Assembly (NCBI RefSeq): GCF_000725495.1 | Contig: NZ_JNZD01000012.1 | Span: forward strand, 62,001 to 126,000 | DNA from: Streptomyces aureus | Lineage (GTDB): Bacteria > Actinomycetota > Actinomycetes > Streptomycetales > Streptomycetaceae | Direction of reading: 5' to 3' | Length of the DNA: 64,000 nt | In this document: piece by piece, positions 25,274 through 32,198 of the stretch | Layout: each line of letters starts with the position of its first letter | Numbering within the stretch: position 1 is the first letter of the stretch | The notes under the pieces: model-generated | Told to the model about the DNA's origin: nothing | The model's input: only the letters and a program-made list of their open reading frames with translations | Database searches by the model: none | Made by a program: the position numbers and the translations under genes

Positions 25274-26665
25274 ATGAACCTCGGTGTGCGCTGGACACTG
25301 CACGGCGACGGGCGGACCCCCGCCCCGGGAGCGGTCGTCCGCCCCGACGAGCGCCTCTCCTGGCCCCGGACCCTCGGGCTCGGTGCCCAGCACGTCGTGG
25401 CGATGTTCGGGGCGTCCTTCGTCGCGCCGGTCCTGATGGGGCTCGACCCGAACCTCGCGATCATGATGTCCGGGGTCGCGACCGTCGTCTTCCTGCTGGC
25501 CACCCGCGGCCGGGTGCCCAGCTATCTGGGCTGTTCGCTCTCGTTCGTGGGCGTCGCCGCCGTGATCCGGGCGCAGGGCGGCACCAGTGCCACGGTGACC
25601 GGCGCGTGCTTCGTGGTCGGCGTCGCGCTGTTCCTGGTGGGGCTTGCCGTGCGGCGGTTCGGTGCGCGGGTCATCCACGCCGCGATGCCGCCGATCGTGA
25701 CCGGCGCGGTCGTCATGCTGATCGGCTTCAACCTCGCGCCGGTGACCGCCTCGACCTACTGGCCCCAGGACCAGTGGACGGCCCTGCTCACCATGCTGGT
25801 CACCGGGGCGGCCGTGGTGTGCCTGCGGGGCTTCTTCTCGCGCATCGCGATCTTCCTGGGGCTGGTCTTCGGCTATGCCGTCTCCTGGGCCTTCGACCGG
25901 ATCTTCGGCCGGATCCACGCGGCGGACGCGAGCGGAAAGGTCACCGACCACTGGCGGCTGAACCTCTCCGGGGTCGAGCACGCCGACTGGATCGGACTGC
26001 CGTCGTTCCACGGACCGTCGTTCCAGTGGTCCGCGATCCTCGTGGCGCTCCCGGTGGTCATCGCCCTGGTCGCCGAGAACGCGGGACACGTCAAGGCCGT
26101 GGGCGAGATGACCGGCGACCCGCTGGACGACGAACTGGGCACCGCGATCTCCGCGGACGGCGCCGCCTCCATGCTCTCCACCGCGGTCGGCGGCCCTCCC
26201 AACACCACCTACTCCGAGAACATCGGCGTGATGGCCGCGACCCGGGTCTACTCGACGGCCGCGTACTGGGCCGCCGCCGGCTTCGCCCTGCTCTTCGGGG
26301 TGTGCCCCAAGTTCGGCGCGGTGGTCGCGGCGATCCCGGGCGGCGTCCTCGGCGGCATCACGGTCATCCTCTACGGCATGATCGGGCTGCTCGGCGCCCA
26401 GATCTGGCTGAACGCCCGGGTGGACCTGCGCAATCCGCTGAACCTGGTGCCAGCCGCGGCGGGCATCATCATCGGCATCGGCGGCGTCACCCTGAAGTTC
26501 ACCGACAACTTCTCGCTGAACGGCATCGCGCTGGGCACCATCGTCGTGATCACCGGCTATCACGCGCTGCGGGCGATGGCCCCGCCCCATCTGCGCCAGG
26601 AACCGCTGCTCGACGCCGGCACCTCGGCGTACGACGGGCCCGGGGACGGACCCACCAAAGCATGA
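25274..26665 (+). CDS. NCS2-family nucleobase permease
   Basis: 463 residues, about 14 transmembrane segments. Nucleobase-cation symporter-2 signatures are clear: GLGAQHVVAMFGASFVAPVL in TM1, VALVAENAGHVKAVGEMTG in TM8 (the acidic substrate residue), and GGPPNTTYSENIGVMAATRV in TM10. The pattern is nearest the UraA/uracil type rather than xanthine. Imports a pyrimidine or purine base with protons. ATG 25274 follows a GGAGAAAG-type binding site. The DUF5995 gene follows 128 bases later. Confidence 0.9.
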   Translation: MNLGVRWTLHGDGRTPAPGAVVRPDERLSWPRTLGLGAQHVVAMFGASFVAPVLMGLDPNLAIMMSGVATVVFLLATRGRVPSYLGCSLSFVGVAAVIRAQGGTSATVTGACFVVGVALFLVGLAVRRFGARVIHAAMPPIVTGAVVMLIGFNLAPVTASTYWPQDQWTALLTMLVTGAAVVCLRGFFSRIAIFLGLVFGYAVSWAFDRIFGRIHAADASGKVTDHWRLNLSGVEHADWIGLPSFHGPSFQWSAILVALPVVIALVAENAGHVKAVGEMTGDPLDDELGTAISADGAASMLSTAVGGPPNTTYSENIGVMAATRVYSTAAYWAAAGFALLFGVCPKFGAVVAAIPGGVLGGITVILYGMIGLLGAQIWLNARVDLRNPLNLVPAAAGIIIGIGGVTLKFTDNFSLNGIALGTIVVITGYHALRAMAPPHLRQEPLLDAGTSAYDGPGDGPTKA

Positions 26666-26793
26666 CCGTGCGCCGCGCACCGGCCCGGCACACACCCCGG
26701 TTCCCCGCCCGCGCTCCGGCCGCGTTCCCCCGTTCCGGCGAAGACTTCGGCCCGGCGGCACACCGGCGGCCCCGGGACTGGGACGCTGCCCTC

Positions 26794-27468
26794 ATGGCGC
26801 AGCCGGTTCAGTCCCTCCCCTCCGTCGGCACGGTCGTCGCCCGTATGCGCGCCGTGGACGCGGCGCTCCCCGGGCACGACGGGCTCGCGGTCTTCAACCG
26901 CGTCTACCTCACGGTCACCGAGGAGTTCGACCGCGGGCTCGACGCCGGGCTCTTCCCCGACCACAGAGCCGCCGCGACGCTGGACGTGCGGTTCGCGGAG
27001 CGCTATCTGGCCGTGGCCGAGGAGGGCCGGGCGCCCGCCTGCTGGCGGCCGCTGCTGCGCTTCCGCCGGCATCCCGGGGTACGCCCGCTGCAGTTCGCCC
27101 TCGCGGGTATCAACGCCCACATCGGACACGACCTCGCCCTCGCCGTCGTCGACAGCTGCCGGGCCCTCGGCTGTGAACCGGCCGATCTGGAGGACGAGTT
27201 CGACCGCGTGGGCGATCTCCTCGTCTCGTTGGAGGAGCGCGTCCGCGAGGAGCTGATGCCGGGCCCCGATCTGCTCCAGATCGCCGATCCGCTCACCCAT
27301 CTGGTCGGCTCCTGGAGTCTGGAGCGGGCCCGCGAGGCGACCTGGGCGGCGGCGCGGACCCTGTGGGCCCTGCGCGGACTCCCGGGCCTGGCCGAGGAGT
27401 TCGGGGACCGCCTCGACGCGGCGGTGGGGCTGGCCGGCCGGATGCTGCTCACTCCCCTGCCCGCCTGA
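26794..27468 (+). CDS. DUF5995-family protein
   Basis: 224-residue soluble helical protein that I associate with DUF5995. Recognisable parts are the N-terminal VGTVVARMRAVDAALPGHDGLAVFNRVYLTVTEE, the FAERYLAVAEEG helix, and the conserved QFALAGINAHIGHDLALAVVDSC block near 107-130, whose two His and Asp could bind metal (my inference). The ATG at 26794 is used. An in-frame ATG at 26662 overlaps the NCS2 stop (ATGA), but the 44 residues it would add are Arg/Pro-rich and look non-coding. Function unknown. Confidence 0.8.
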   Translation: MAQPVQSLPSVGTVVARMRAVDAALPGHDGLAVFNRVYLTVTEEFDRGLDAGLFPDHRAAATLDVRFAERYLAVAEEGRAPACWRPLLRFRRHPGVRPLQFALAGINAHIGHDLALAVVDSCRALGCEPADLEDEFDRVGDLLVSLEERVREELMPGPDLLQIADPLTHLVGSWSLERAREATWAAARTLWALRGLPGLAEEFGDRLDAAVGLAGRMLLTPLPA

Positions 27469-27560
27469 CCCGGCGGGACGGTGCGGGCGCGGCCGGAACA
27501 TCCGGACCGTCACCGCACGTTGACCCGTCGCCACACCCCGATGCGAAGGAGTACACCGGT

Positions 27561-28490
27561 ATGACGACGCGACTCGGCCTCGCCCTCCCGCAGATGAAGC
27601 AGTTCGACCTCGGACGGGACGTGCCCGACGTGGCGCGGGCCGCGGAGGCGATCGGGTTCGACAGCCTGTGGGTCTTCGAACGGGCCCTGTTCCCGGACCC
27701 CCCGACCCAGGGCCTGTACGGCGTCGAGGGACTGCCCTGGCCCGACTACTACCGTGCGGTCGCCGACCCGCTGGTGACCCTGACCCTCGCCGCCGCGGCC
27801 ACCGAGCGCGCCGAGCTCGGGACCAGCGTGCTGGTCGCTCCGCTGCACACGCCCTTCCAGCTCGCCAAGGCGCTGGCCTCGCTGGACGCGGCCGCGGGCG
27901 GCCGGGTCGTGGCCGGTCTCGGCACGGGCTGGTCGCTCGACGAGTACGCGGCGGCCTCGGCCCGGCCCTTCGAGGAGCGCGGCGCGGCCCTGGACGAGGT
28001 CATCGAGGTGTGCCGCGCGGTGTGGGGCCCGGACCCGGTCGTCGTCGACGCCGAGCTCACCCGGATCGCCTCGGCGGTGGTCGGCCCCAAGCCGGCCCGG
28101 CCGATCCCGATCCTGCTCGCCGCCAACTCGGGGAAGGCGCGGCGCCGGCTCGTCGACCACGCGGACGGCTGGATGCCGATCGGCATGGGGGTCGCGCAGC
28201 TCGCGGCGCAGTGGAGCGGGTTGCGGGAGCTGGCCGCCGAGCGAGGGCGCACCAAGCCGATCCGGACGGTGCTGCGCACGAACCAGCGCTACACGCCCAA
28301 GCCGTACGCGGGCGAGGACCGCCAGCCCTTCCAGGGATCCGTGGACCAGCTCGTGGAGGACTTGGTCGCGCACGCCGAAGTCGGCTTCGACGACATCTTC
28401 CTCGACCTGCAGAGCTCGGTGCGTGACGCCGGGGAACTGAAGGACGTGGCCGCCGAGGTGTACGAGGCGGCGCGGGCCGCCGGGGTGTGA
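27561..28490 (+). CDS. LLM-class (probably F420-dependent) oxidoreductase
   Basis: 309 residues, bacterial luciferase-like TIM barrel. Motifs: TRLGLALPQMKQFDLGRD at the start, AEAIGFDSLWVFERAL near 35, ERAELGTSVLVAPLHTPFQLAKALASLDAAAGGRVVAGLGTGW at about 80-125, and PILLAANSGKARRRLVDHADGWMP near 185. In Streptomyces such enzymes mostly use coenzyme F420, though FMN is possible. GAAGGAG lies 9 bases before the ATG. The substrate is unknown and the neighbours give no clear clue. It converges on the amine oxidase gene. Confidence 0.88.
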   Translation: MTTRLGLALPQMKQFDLGRDVPDVARAAEAIGFDSLWVFERALFPDPPTQGLYGVEGLPWPDYYRAVADPLVTLTLAAAATERAELGTSVLVAPLHTPFQLAKALASLDAAAGGRVVAGLGTGWSLDEYAAASARPFEERGAALDEVIEVCRAVWGPDPVVVDAELTRIASAVVGPKPARPIPILLAANSGKARRRLVDHADGWMPIGMGVAQLAAQWSGLRELAAERGRTKPIRTVLRTNQRYTPKPYAGEDRQPFQGSVDQLVEDLVAHAEVGFDDIFLDLQSSVRDAGELKDVAAEVYEAARAAGV

Positions 28491-28518
28491 CCCGGCCGCC
28501 CGCGCCGCGGCAAGGGGA

Positions 28519-30213
28519 TCAGTCCTCGGGCAGTTCCACCGGCGCGATCTCGTCGTAGACGTCGCCGGGCCCGGGGTTGGTCGGGTCGGTGGTCCCGCCG
28601 AGCTGGTGCATGACGCCCCAGACCGCGTTCAGCGCGGTCTGGACGGCGCCCTCGGCCCAGCCGGCCGTCCAGGAGATGTCGTCGCCCGCGAGGAAGATGC
28701 CCCGCTTGTCCTCGGGCAGCGCGTCCTGCATGAAGTGCGTGAACAGCCGGCGCTGGTAGCGGTAGTGGCCCGGCAGGTTGGCCTTGAACGCGCCCATGAA
28801 GTAGGGCTCGTTCTCCCAGGAGACGGTCACCGGGTTGCCGATGATGTGCTTCCTGATGTCGACCTTCGGGTAGATCTCGCCGAGCGACTTCAGCATGACC
28901 TCCATCCGCTCGCTCGCGGACAGCGGCAGCCACTTCAGGCTGTCGTCGCACCAGGTGTACGAGAGGCAGATGACGGCGGGCTTGTCCGGGCCGTCGTCCA
29001 GCAGGTAGGTGCCGCGGGTCATGCGGTCCGTGAGCGTCATCGACATGACGTCACGGCCGGTCTCCTCGTCCTTGTCCAGCCAGAACGGCCGGTCGACCGG
29101 GACGAACAGCTTCGAGGACTCCATGTAGTGGGTGCGCTCGATCGCCGTCCAGTGGTCGATCGGGAAGAGGGAGTCGTCGCAGGCCACCTTGGAGAGCAGC
29201 ATCCAGGACTGGGCGGTGAAGATCGCCGCCTTGTAGGTGCGGATGTCGCCGTTCGCGTCCGTCACCGTGATGCCGTTGCCCGCGGTGCGGTTCAGGCGGG
29301 TGACGGCCGGGCGCGGGGCGCCGTCGTGCAGCGAGGACAGCGAGGTGCCGTAGGCCCAGTGCACGATCTTCTCCGGCTCGCGCTCCCACAGGCGCAGCGG
29401 GAGCTGCTGGGAGCCGCCGACGATGCCGCGGTGGTGGTCGTCCGCCTCGGTGTAGACGACCCGCAGGATCTCCAGGATGGAGTTCGGGAAGTCGGTGTCC
29501 CAGCCGCCGGTGCCGAAGCCGACCTGGCCGAAGATCTCGCGGTGGCGGAAGGACTTGAAGGACTCCGAGTCGCACAGGAAGCCGTAGAAGGTCTGGTTGT
29601 CGAGCTTCTCGACGAGCTTCGACCAGATCTCCCGGATGCGCGGGACGTCGCGCTCCCGCATGGCCTGGTTCATGGCGGAGAAGTCGGCGCCGTCCTCGAG
29701 GCAGGCGTTCCAGGCGTTCATCACGTCGCGGTAGACCTGCGGGAGGTCGTCGACGGAGGTCGCGTAGTGCGACTCGCCCTTGAGGTCGACGACCGTCGAG
29801 GGCGTCGACTCGGCCAGCGGGTTGGGGAACGGCCGGGTCTCCAGGTCCACCAGGTCGATGTAGTGCTGGAGCGCGGTGGAGGAGGGCGGGAAGCGCATCG
29901 CGCCCATCTCGGCGGTCAGCGAGGGGTCGCAGCCCTCGAAGCCGACCGTGCGCAGCCGGCCGCCGATCTCGTCGGCCTCGTACACGACGGGCTTGAGGCC
30001 CATCTTCATCAGCTCGTACGCGGCCACGATGCCGGACAGTCCGCCGCCGATCACCGCGACCTCGGTGCCGTGCTCGGTGGCGGGTATCTGGCCGAGGCCC
30101 GCGGGGTGCGCGAGGAAGTCGTCGTAGGCGTAGGGGAAGTCCGGGCCGAACATGGTGATCGGCGGCTGCTGCACGTCGGCGTGCTGGACGGCGTTGGGCA
30201 CGGTGGACGTCAT
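28519..30213 (-). CDS. Flavin amine oxidase, probable basic amino acid 2-monooxygenase
   Basis: 564 residues of the flavin amine oxidase family. The FAD dinucleotide motif AVIGGGLSGIVAAYEL lies near residue 54, with VVYEADEIGGRLRT after it and MGAMRFPPSSTALQHYID near 110. The C-terminal FAD loop is GDDISWTAGWAEGAVQTALNAVWG. AAGGAG precedes the ATG at 30213. It follows the nitrilase-family amidohydrolase by 80 bases. An amine oxidase paired with such an amidase recalls lysine 2-monooxygenase plus 5-aminopentanamidase (davBA) and the Streptomyces arginine 2-monooxygenase/4-guanidinobutyramidase route. Here the oxidase would make the amide by oxidative decarboxylation. The substrate (Arg or Lys) is inferred. 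Confidence 0.85.
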   Translation of the reverse strand: MTSTVPNAVQHADVQQPPITMFGPDFPYAYDDFLAHPAGLGQIPATEHGTEVAVIGGGLSGIVAAYELMKMGLKPVVYEADEIGGRLRTVGFEGCDPSLTAEMGAMRFPPSSTALQHYIDLVDLETRPFPNPLAESTPSTVVDLKGESHYATSVDDLPQVYRDVMNAWNACLEDGADFSAMNQAMRERDVPRIREIWSKLVEKLDNQTFYGFLCDSESFKSFRHREIFGQVGFGTGGWDTDFPNSILEILRVVYTEADDHHRGIVGGSQQLPLRLWEREPEKIVHWAYGTSLSSLHDGAPRPAVTRLNRTAGNGITVTDANGDIRTYKAAIFTAQSWMLLSKVACDDSLFPIDHWTAIERTHYMESSKLFVPVDRPFWLDKDEETGRDVMSMTLTDRMTRGTYLLDDGPDKPAVICLSYTWCDDSLKWLPLSASERMEVMLKSLGEIYPKVDIRKHIIGNPVTVSWENEPYFMGAFKANLPGHYRYQRRLFTHFMQDALPEDKRGIFLAGDDISWTAGWAEGAVQTALNAVWGVMHQLGGTTDPTNPGPGDVYDEIAPVELPED

Positions 30214-30293
30214 GGGGTACGGACTCCTTGCGCGAAAACTGGTGAGGGGGAGGCTGTGCGGACCGGTCCGGGGGGTGCGGGCCGGGCGGAGGA

Positions 30294-31091
30294 TCAGACG
30301 AGGGACCCGTAGAGGCCGGGGCGGCGGTCCTTCAGGTACGGGTTCGTCTCGCGCGAGGCGGCCAGCAGGACCGGGTCGGCGTCGGCCAGGAGCAGTTCCT
30401 CGCCGCGGCCGCCACGGGCCCGGGCGACACCGTCGGGGCCGGCCAGCGTGGACAGTCCGACGAACTCGAACTCCCCTTCCGGGCCGGTGCGGTTGACGTA
30501 GGCGACGTACATCTGGTTCTCGAAGGCGCGCACCGGGACGACGGACTCGGCGACGAACTGGAACGGGTGCATCTGCGCGGTCGGCACGAGCAGCAGGTCG
30601 GTGCCGGCGAGGGCGTGGGCGCGGACGTTCTCCGGGAACTCGACGTCGTAGCAGATCATGAGGCCGACCCGGAGGCCGTTCAGCTCCGCCTGCACCACGG
30701 GCTGCTCGCCCGGCGTGAAGTGGTCGTGCTCGAAGCAGCCGAAGAGGTGGGTCTTGCGGTAGTTCGCGAGCCGGCTGCCGTCGGCGGAGATCAGCTGCAC
30801 GGAGTTGAAGACCGCCGCTCCGCCGTCCGCCGCGCGCTCGGGGTAGCCGTAGGCGACGGCGACACCGTGCCGGGCGGCGATCTCGGCCACCGCGTCGGCG
30901 GAGTCCCCGTCGGCGGGCTCGGCGAGGCGTCCGATGTCGTCGCCGATGGCGTAGCCGGTCAGGAACATCTCCGAGGTGACGACCAGCCCGGCTCCCGCTG
31001 CGGCGGCACGGCCCGCGGCCTCGTCGAGCACCTTGAGGTTCTCGACGACCGAGCCGGGGCGGCCGGAGCTCTGGAGCAGGGCTGTGCGCAT
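30294..31091 (-). CDS. Nitrilase-family amidohydrolase, probable partner of the amine oxidase
   Basis: 265 residues of the carbon-nitrogen hydrolase superfamily. The Glu-Lys-Cys triad is visible: Glu in VVTSEMFLTGY (about 42), Lys in LANYRKTHLFG (about 110) and Cys in GLMICYDVEFPENVR (about 145). It would hydrolyse a linear amide to an acid; with the amine oxidase downstream, likely 4-guanidinobutyramide or 5-aminovaleramide. The ATG at 31091 gives a start matching family members (MRTALLQSSGRPG). Upstream (31092-31312) lies a block of three phased CGTTGCGC repeats, shared with the cationic amino acid permease operon. Confidence 0.85.
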   Translation of the reverse strand: MRTALLQSSGRPGSVVENLKVLDEAAGRAAAAGAGLVVTSEMFLTGYAIGDDIGRLAEPADGDSADAVAEIAARHGVAVAYGYPERAADGGAAVFNSVQLISADGSRLANYRKTHLFGCFEHDHFTPGEQPVVQAELNGLRVGLMICYDVEFPENVRAHALAGTDLLLVPTAQMHPFQFVAESVVPVRAFENQMYVAYVNRTGPEGEFEFVGLSTLAGPDGVARARGGRGEELLLADADPVLLAASRETNPYLKDRRPGLYGSLV

Positions 31092-31172
31092 ACGGGTTCT
31101 CCACCGGTACGAGGGGGATTCGGGGGCCAGATAGACGGTACGGTCGGCCGGCTCGGGGGGACAAGAAGGACC

Positions 31173-31233
31173 CGTTGCGCGCCGGTGGACGATTCGTTGC
31201 GCCCGCCCGGCCCCGGGCGGCGATTCGTTGCGC
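31173..31233 (-). promoter_or_regulatory. Three phased CGTTGCGC repeats
   Basis: CGTTGCGC at 31173-31180, 31195-31202 and 31226-31233, the last two preceded by GATT. Spacings of 22 and 31 bases are close to two and three helical turns. They lie 82-142 bases upstream of the amidohydrolase start. The same motif with the same orientation and similar spacing is found at 43561-43620. Confidence 0.6.
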
Positions 31234-31312
31234 ACCCCCGTGCGGGCCCCGGAAACCGCCCCGACCCGGTGGAGACGCAGGTCACAAGGGGGGTCGGGGT
31301 GCCCGCGGGCGC

Positions 31313-31693
31313 TCACAGCTCGCGCAGTCGCTCCACGATCTCGCGCAGGAGCTCCGGGTCGGCGGCGGGAGTGCCGTCGGGCGGGCGGTAGGGCTCCTCG
31401 ATGATCAGCAGACCGGCCTCGGCCAGGTCGCCGAGCAGCACCCGGACGACGGTCAGCGGAAGGTCCGCGTCGGCGGCGAGCTCGACGACCGGACGGGGCC
31501 GGCGGCGGGCCAGGTCGAGCAGCGCGGCCGACGCGTGGTCGACGCCCGGCGGCCCGGTGTCCGGTTCCACGACCGTGACCCGTGACATCAGATCGATGAC
31601 GTGCCGGTCCGACGGCCGGGTCCGGCCCCCGGTGACGGTGTAGGGCCGCACCATCGGCCCGGTCTCGTCCTCGTACCAGTGCTCGTCGGTCAC
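31313..31693 (-). CDS. cvnC: DUF742 protein, conservon component C
   Basis: 126 residues of the DUF742 family, a winged-helix-like protein found in Streptomyces conservons. Motifs: MVRPYTVTGGRTRPS at about 14-28 and VVELAADADLPLTVVRVLLGDLAEAGLLII near 70-100. It follows cvnB by only 7 bases. In conservons CvnC interacts with CvnA, CvnB and the small GTPase CvnD at the membrane. GTG 31693 is used; an upstream in-frame ATG at 31759 lies inside cvnB. No cvnD follows. Confidence 0.88.
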   Translation of the reverse strand: MTDEHWYEDETGPMVRPYTVTGGRTRPSDRHVIDLMSRVTVVEPDTGPPGVDHASAALLDLARRRPRPVVELAADADLPLTVVRVLLGDLAEAGLLIIEEPYRPPDGTPAADPELLREIVERLREL

Positions 31694-31700
31694 GGCCGGA

Positions 31701-32198
31701 TCAGTGGCCCCCTGGGTCGGCCGCCGAGCGGACGGCGGCGGCCATGTGGCGGCCGACACGGCGGACGAGCAGGGCCATCTCGTGGGCGAGCTGACCGACG
31801 TCCGTCTGCGCCTCGCTCAGCACGGCGAGCCGGCTTCCGTCGCCCGCCGGGGTGATGAAGAGGTAGGCGTCGTCGAGCATCACCATGGTCTGGCGCACCC
31901 CGCCCGCGGCGAAGCGCTCGCCCACCGAGCGGGCGAGGCCGTGGAAGCCCGAGCAGACGGCGGCGAGGTGTTCGATGTCCCGTCGGCTCATGCCCTCCGA
32001 GAAGCTCAGCGGAAGGCCGTCGGCGGTCAGGAGCACGGCCTGGCGGACGTGGTCGGTCCTGGCCACGAGGTCGTCGAGCAGCCAGCCGAGATCGGTTCCG
32101 GGCCGGTCGGCCTCGTCCCCGGGGGCGCCGCCCGCCGGGGACGGGTCCCGGTCCTCGACGGTCCGGGTGGGCTGCTCCGGGAGCTGGTCAGAGCGCAT
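31701..32198 (-). CDS. cvnB: Roadblock/LC7-domain protein, conservon component B
   Basis: 165 residues with a roadblock/LC7 fold from about 36 to 150: LGWLLDDLVARTDHVRQAVLLTADGLPLSFSEGM, GGVRQTMVMLDDAYLFITPAGDGSRLAVLSE and VGQLAHEMALLVRRVGRHM. An N-terminal hydrophilic extension precedes it. Family members regulate partner GTPases. It overlaps the end of cvnA by 11 bases, so translation is coupled. Confidence 0.92.
   Translation of the reverse strand: MRSDQLPEQPTRTVEDRDPSPAGGAPGDEADRPGTDLGWLLDDLVARTDHVRQAVLLTADGLPLSFSEGMSRRDIEHLAAVCSGFHGLARSVGERFAAGGVRQTMVMLDDAYLFITPAGDGSRLAVLSEAQTDVGQLAHEMALLVRRVGRHMAAAVRSAADPGGH

Noticed and set aside
28519..31164. Apparent 881-residue protein joining the amine oxidase with upstream sequence
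   Set aside because: The extra N-terminal part is the out-of-frame shadow of the amidohydrolase gene and is Arg/Pro-rich. A good ribosome binding site and ATG at 30213 mark the real start.
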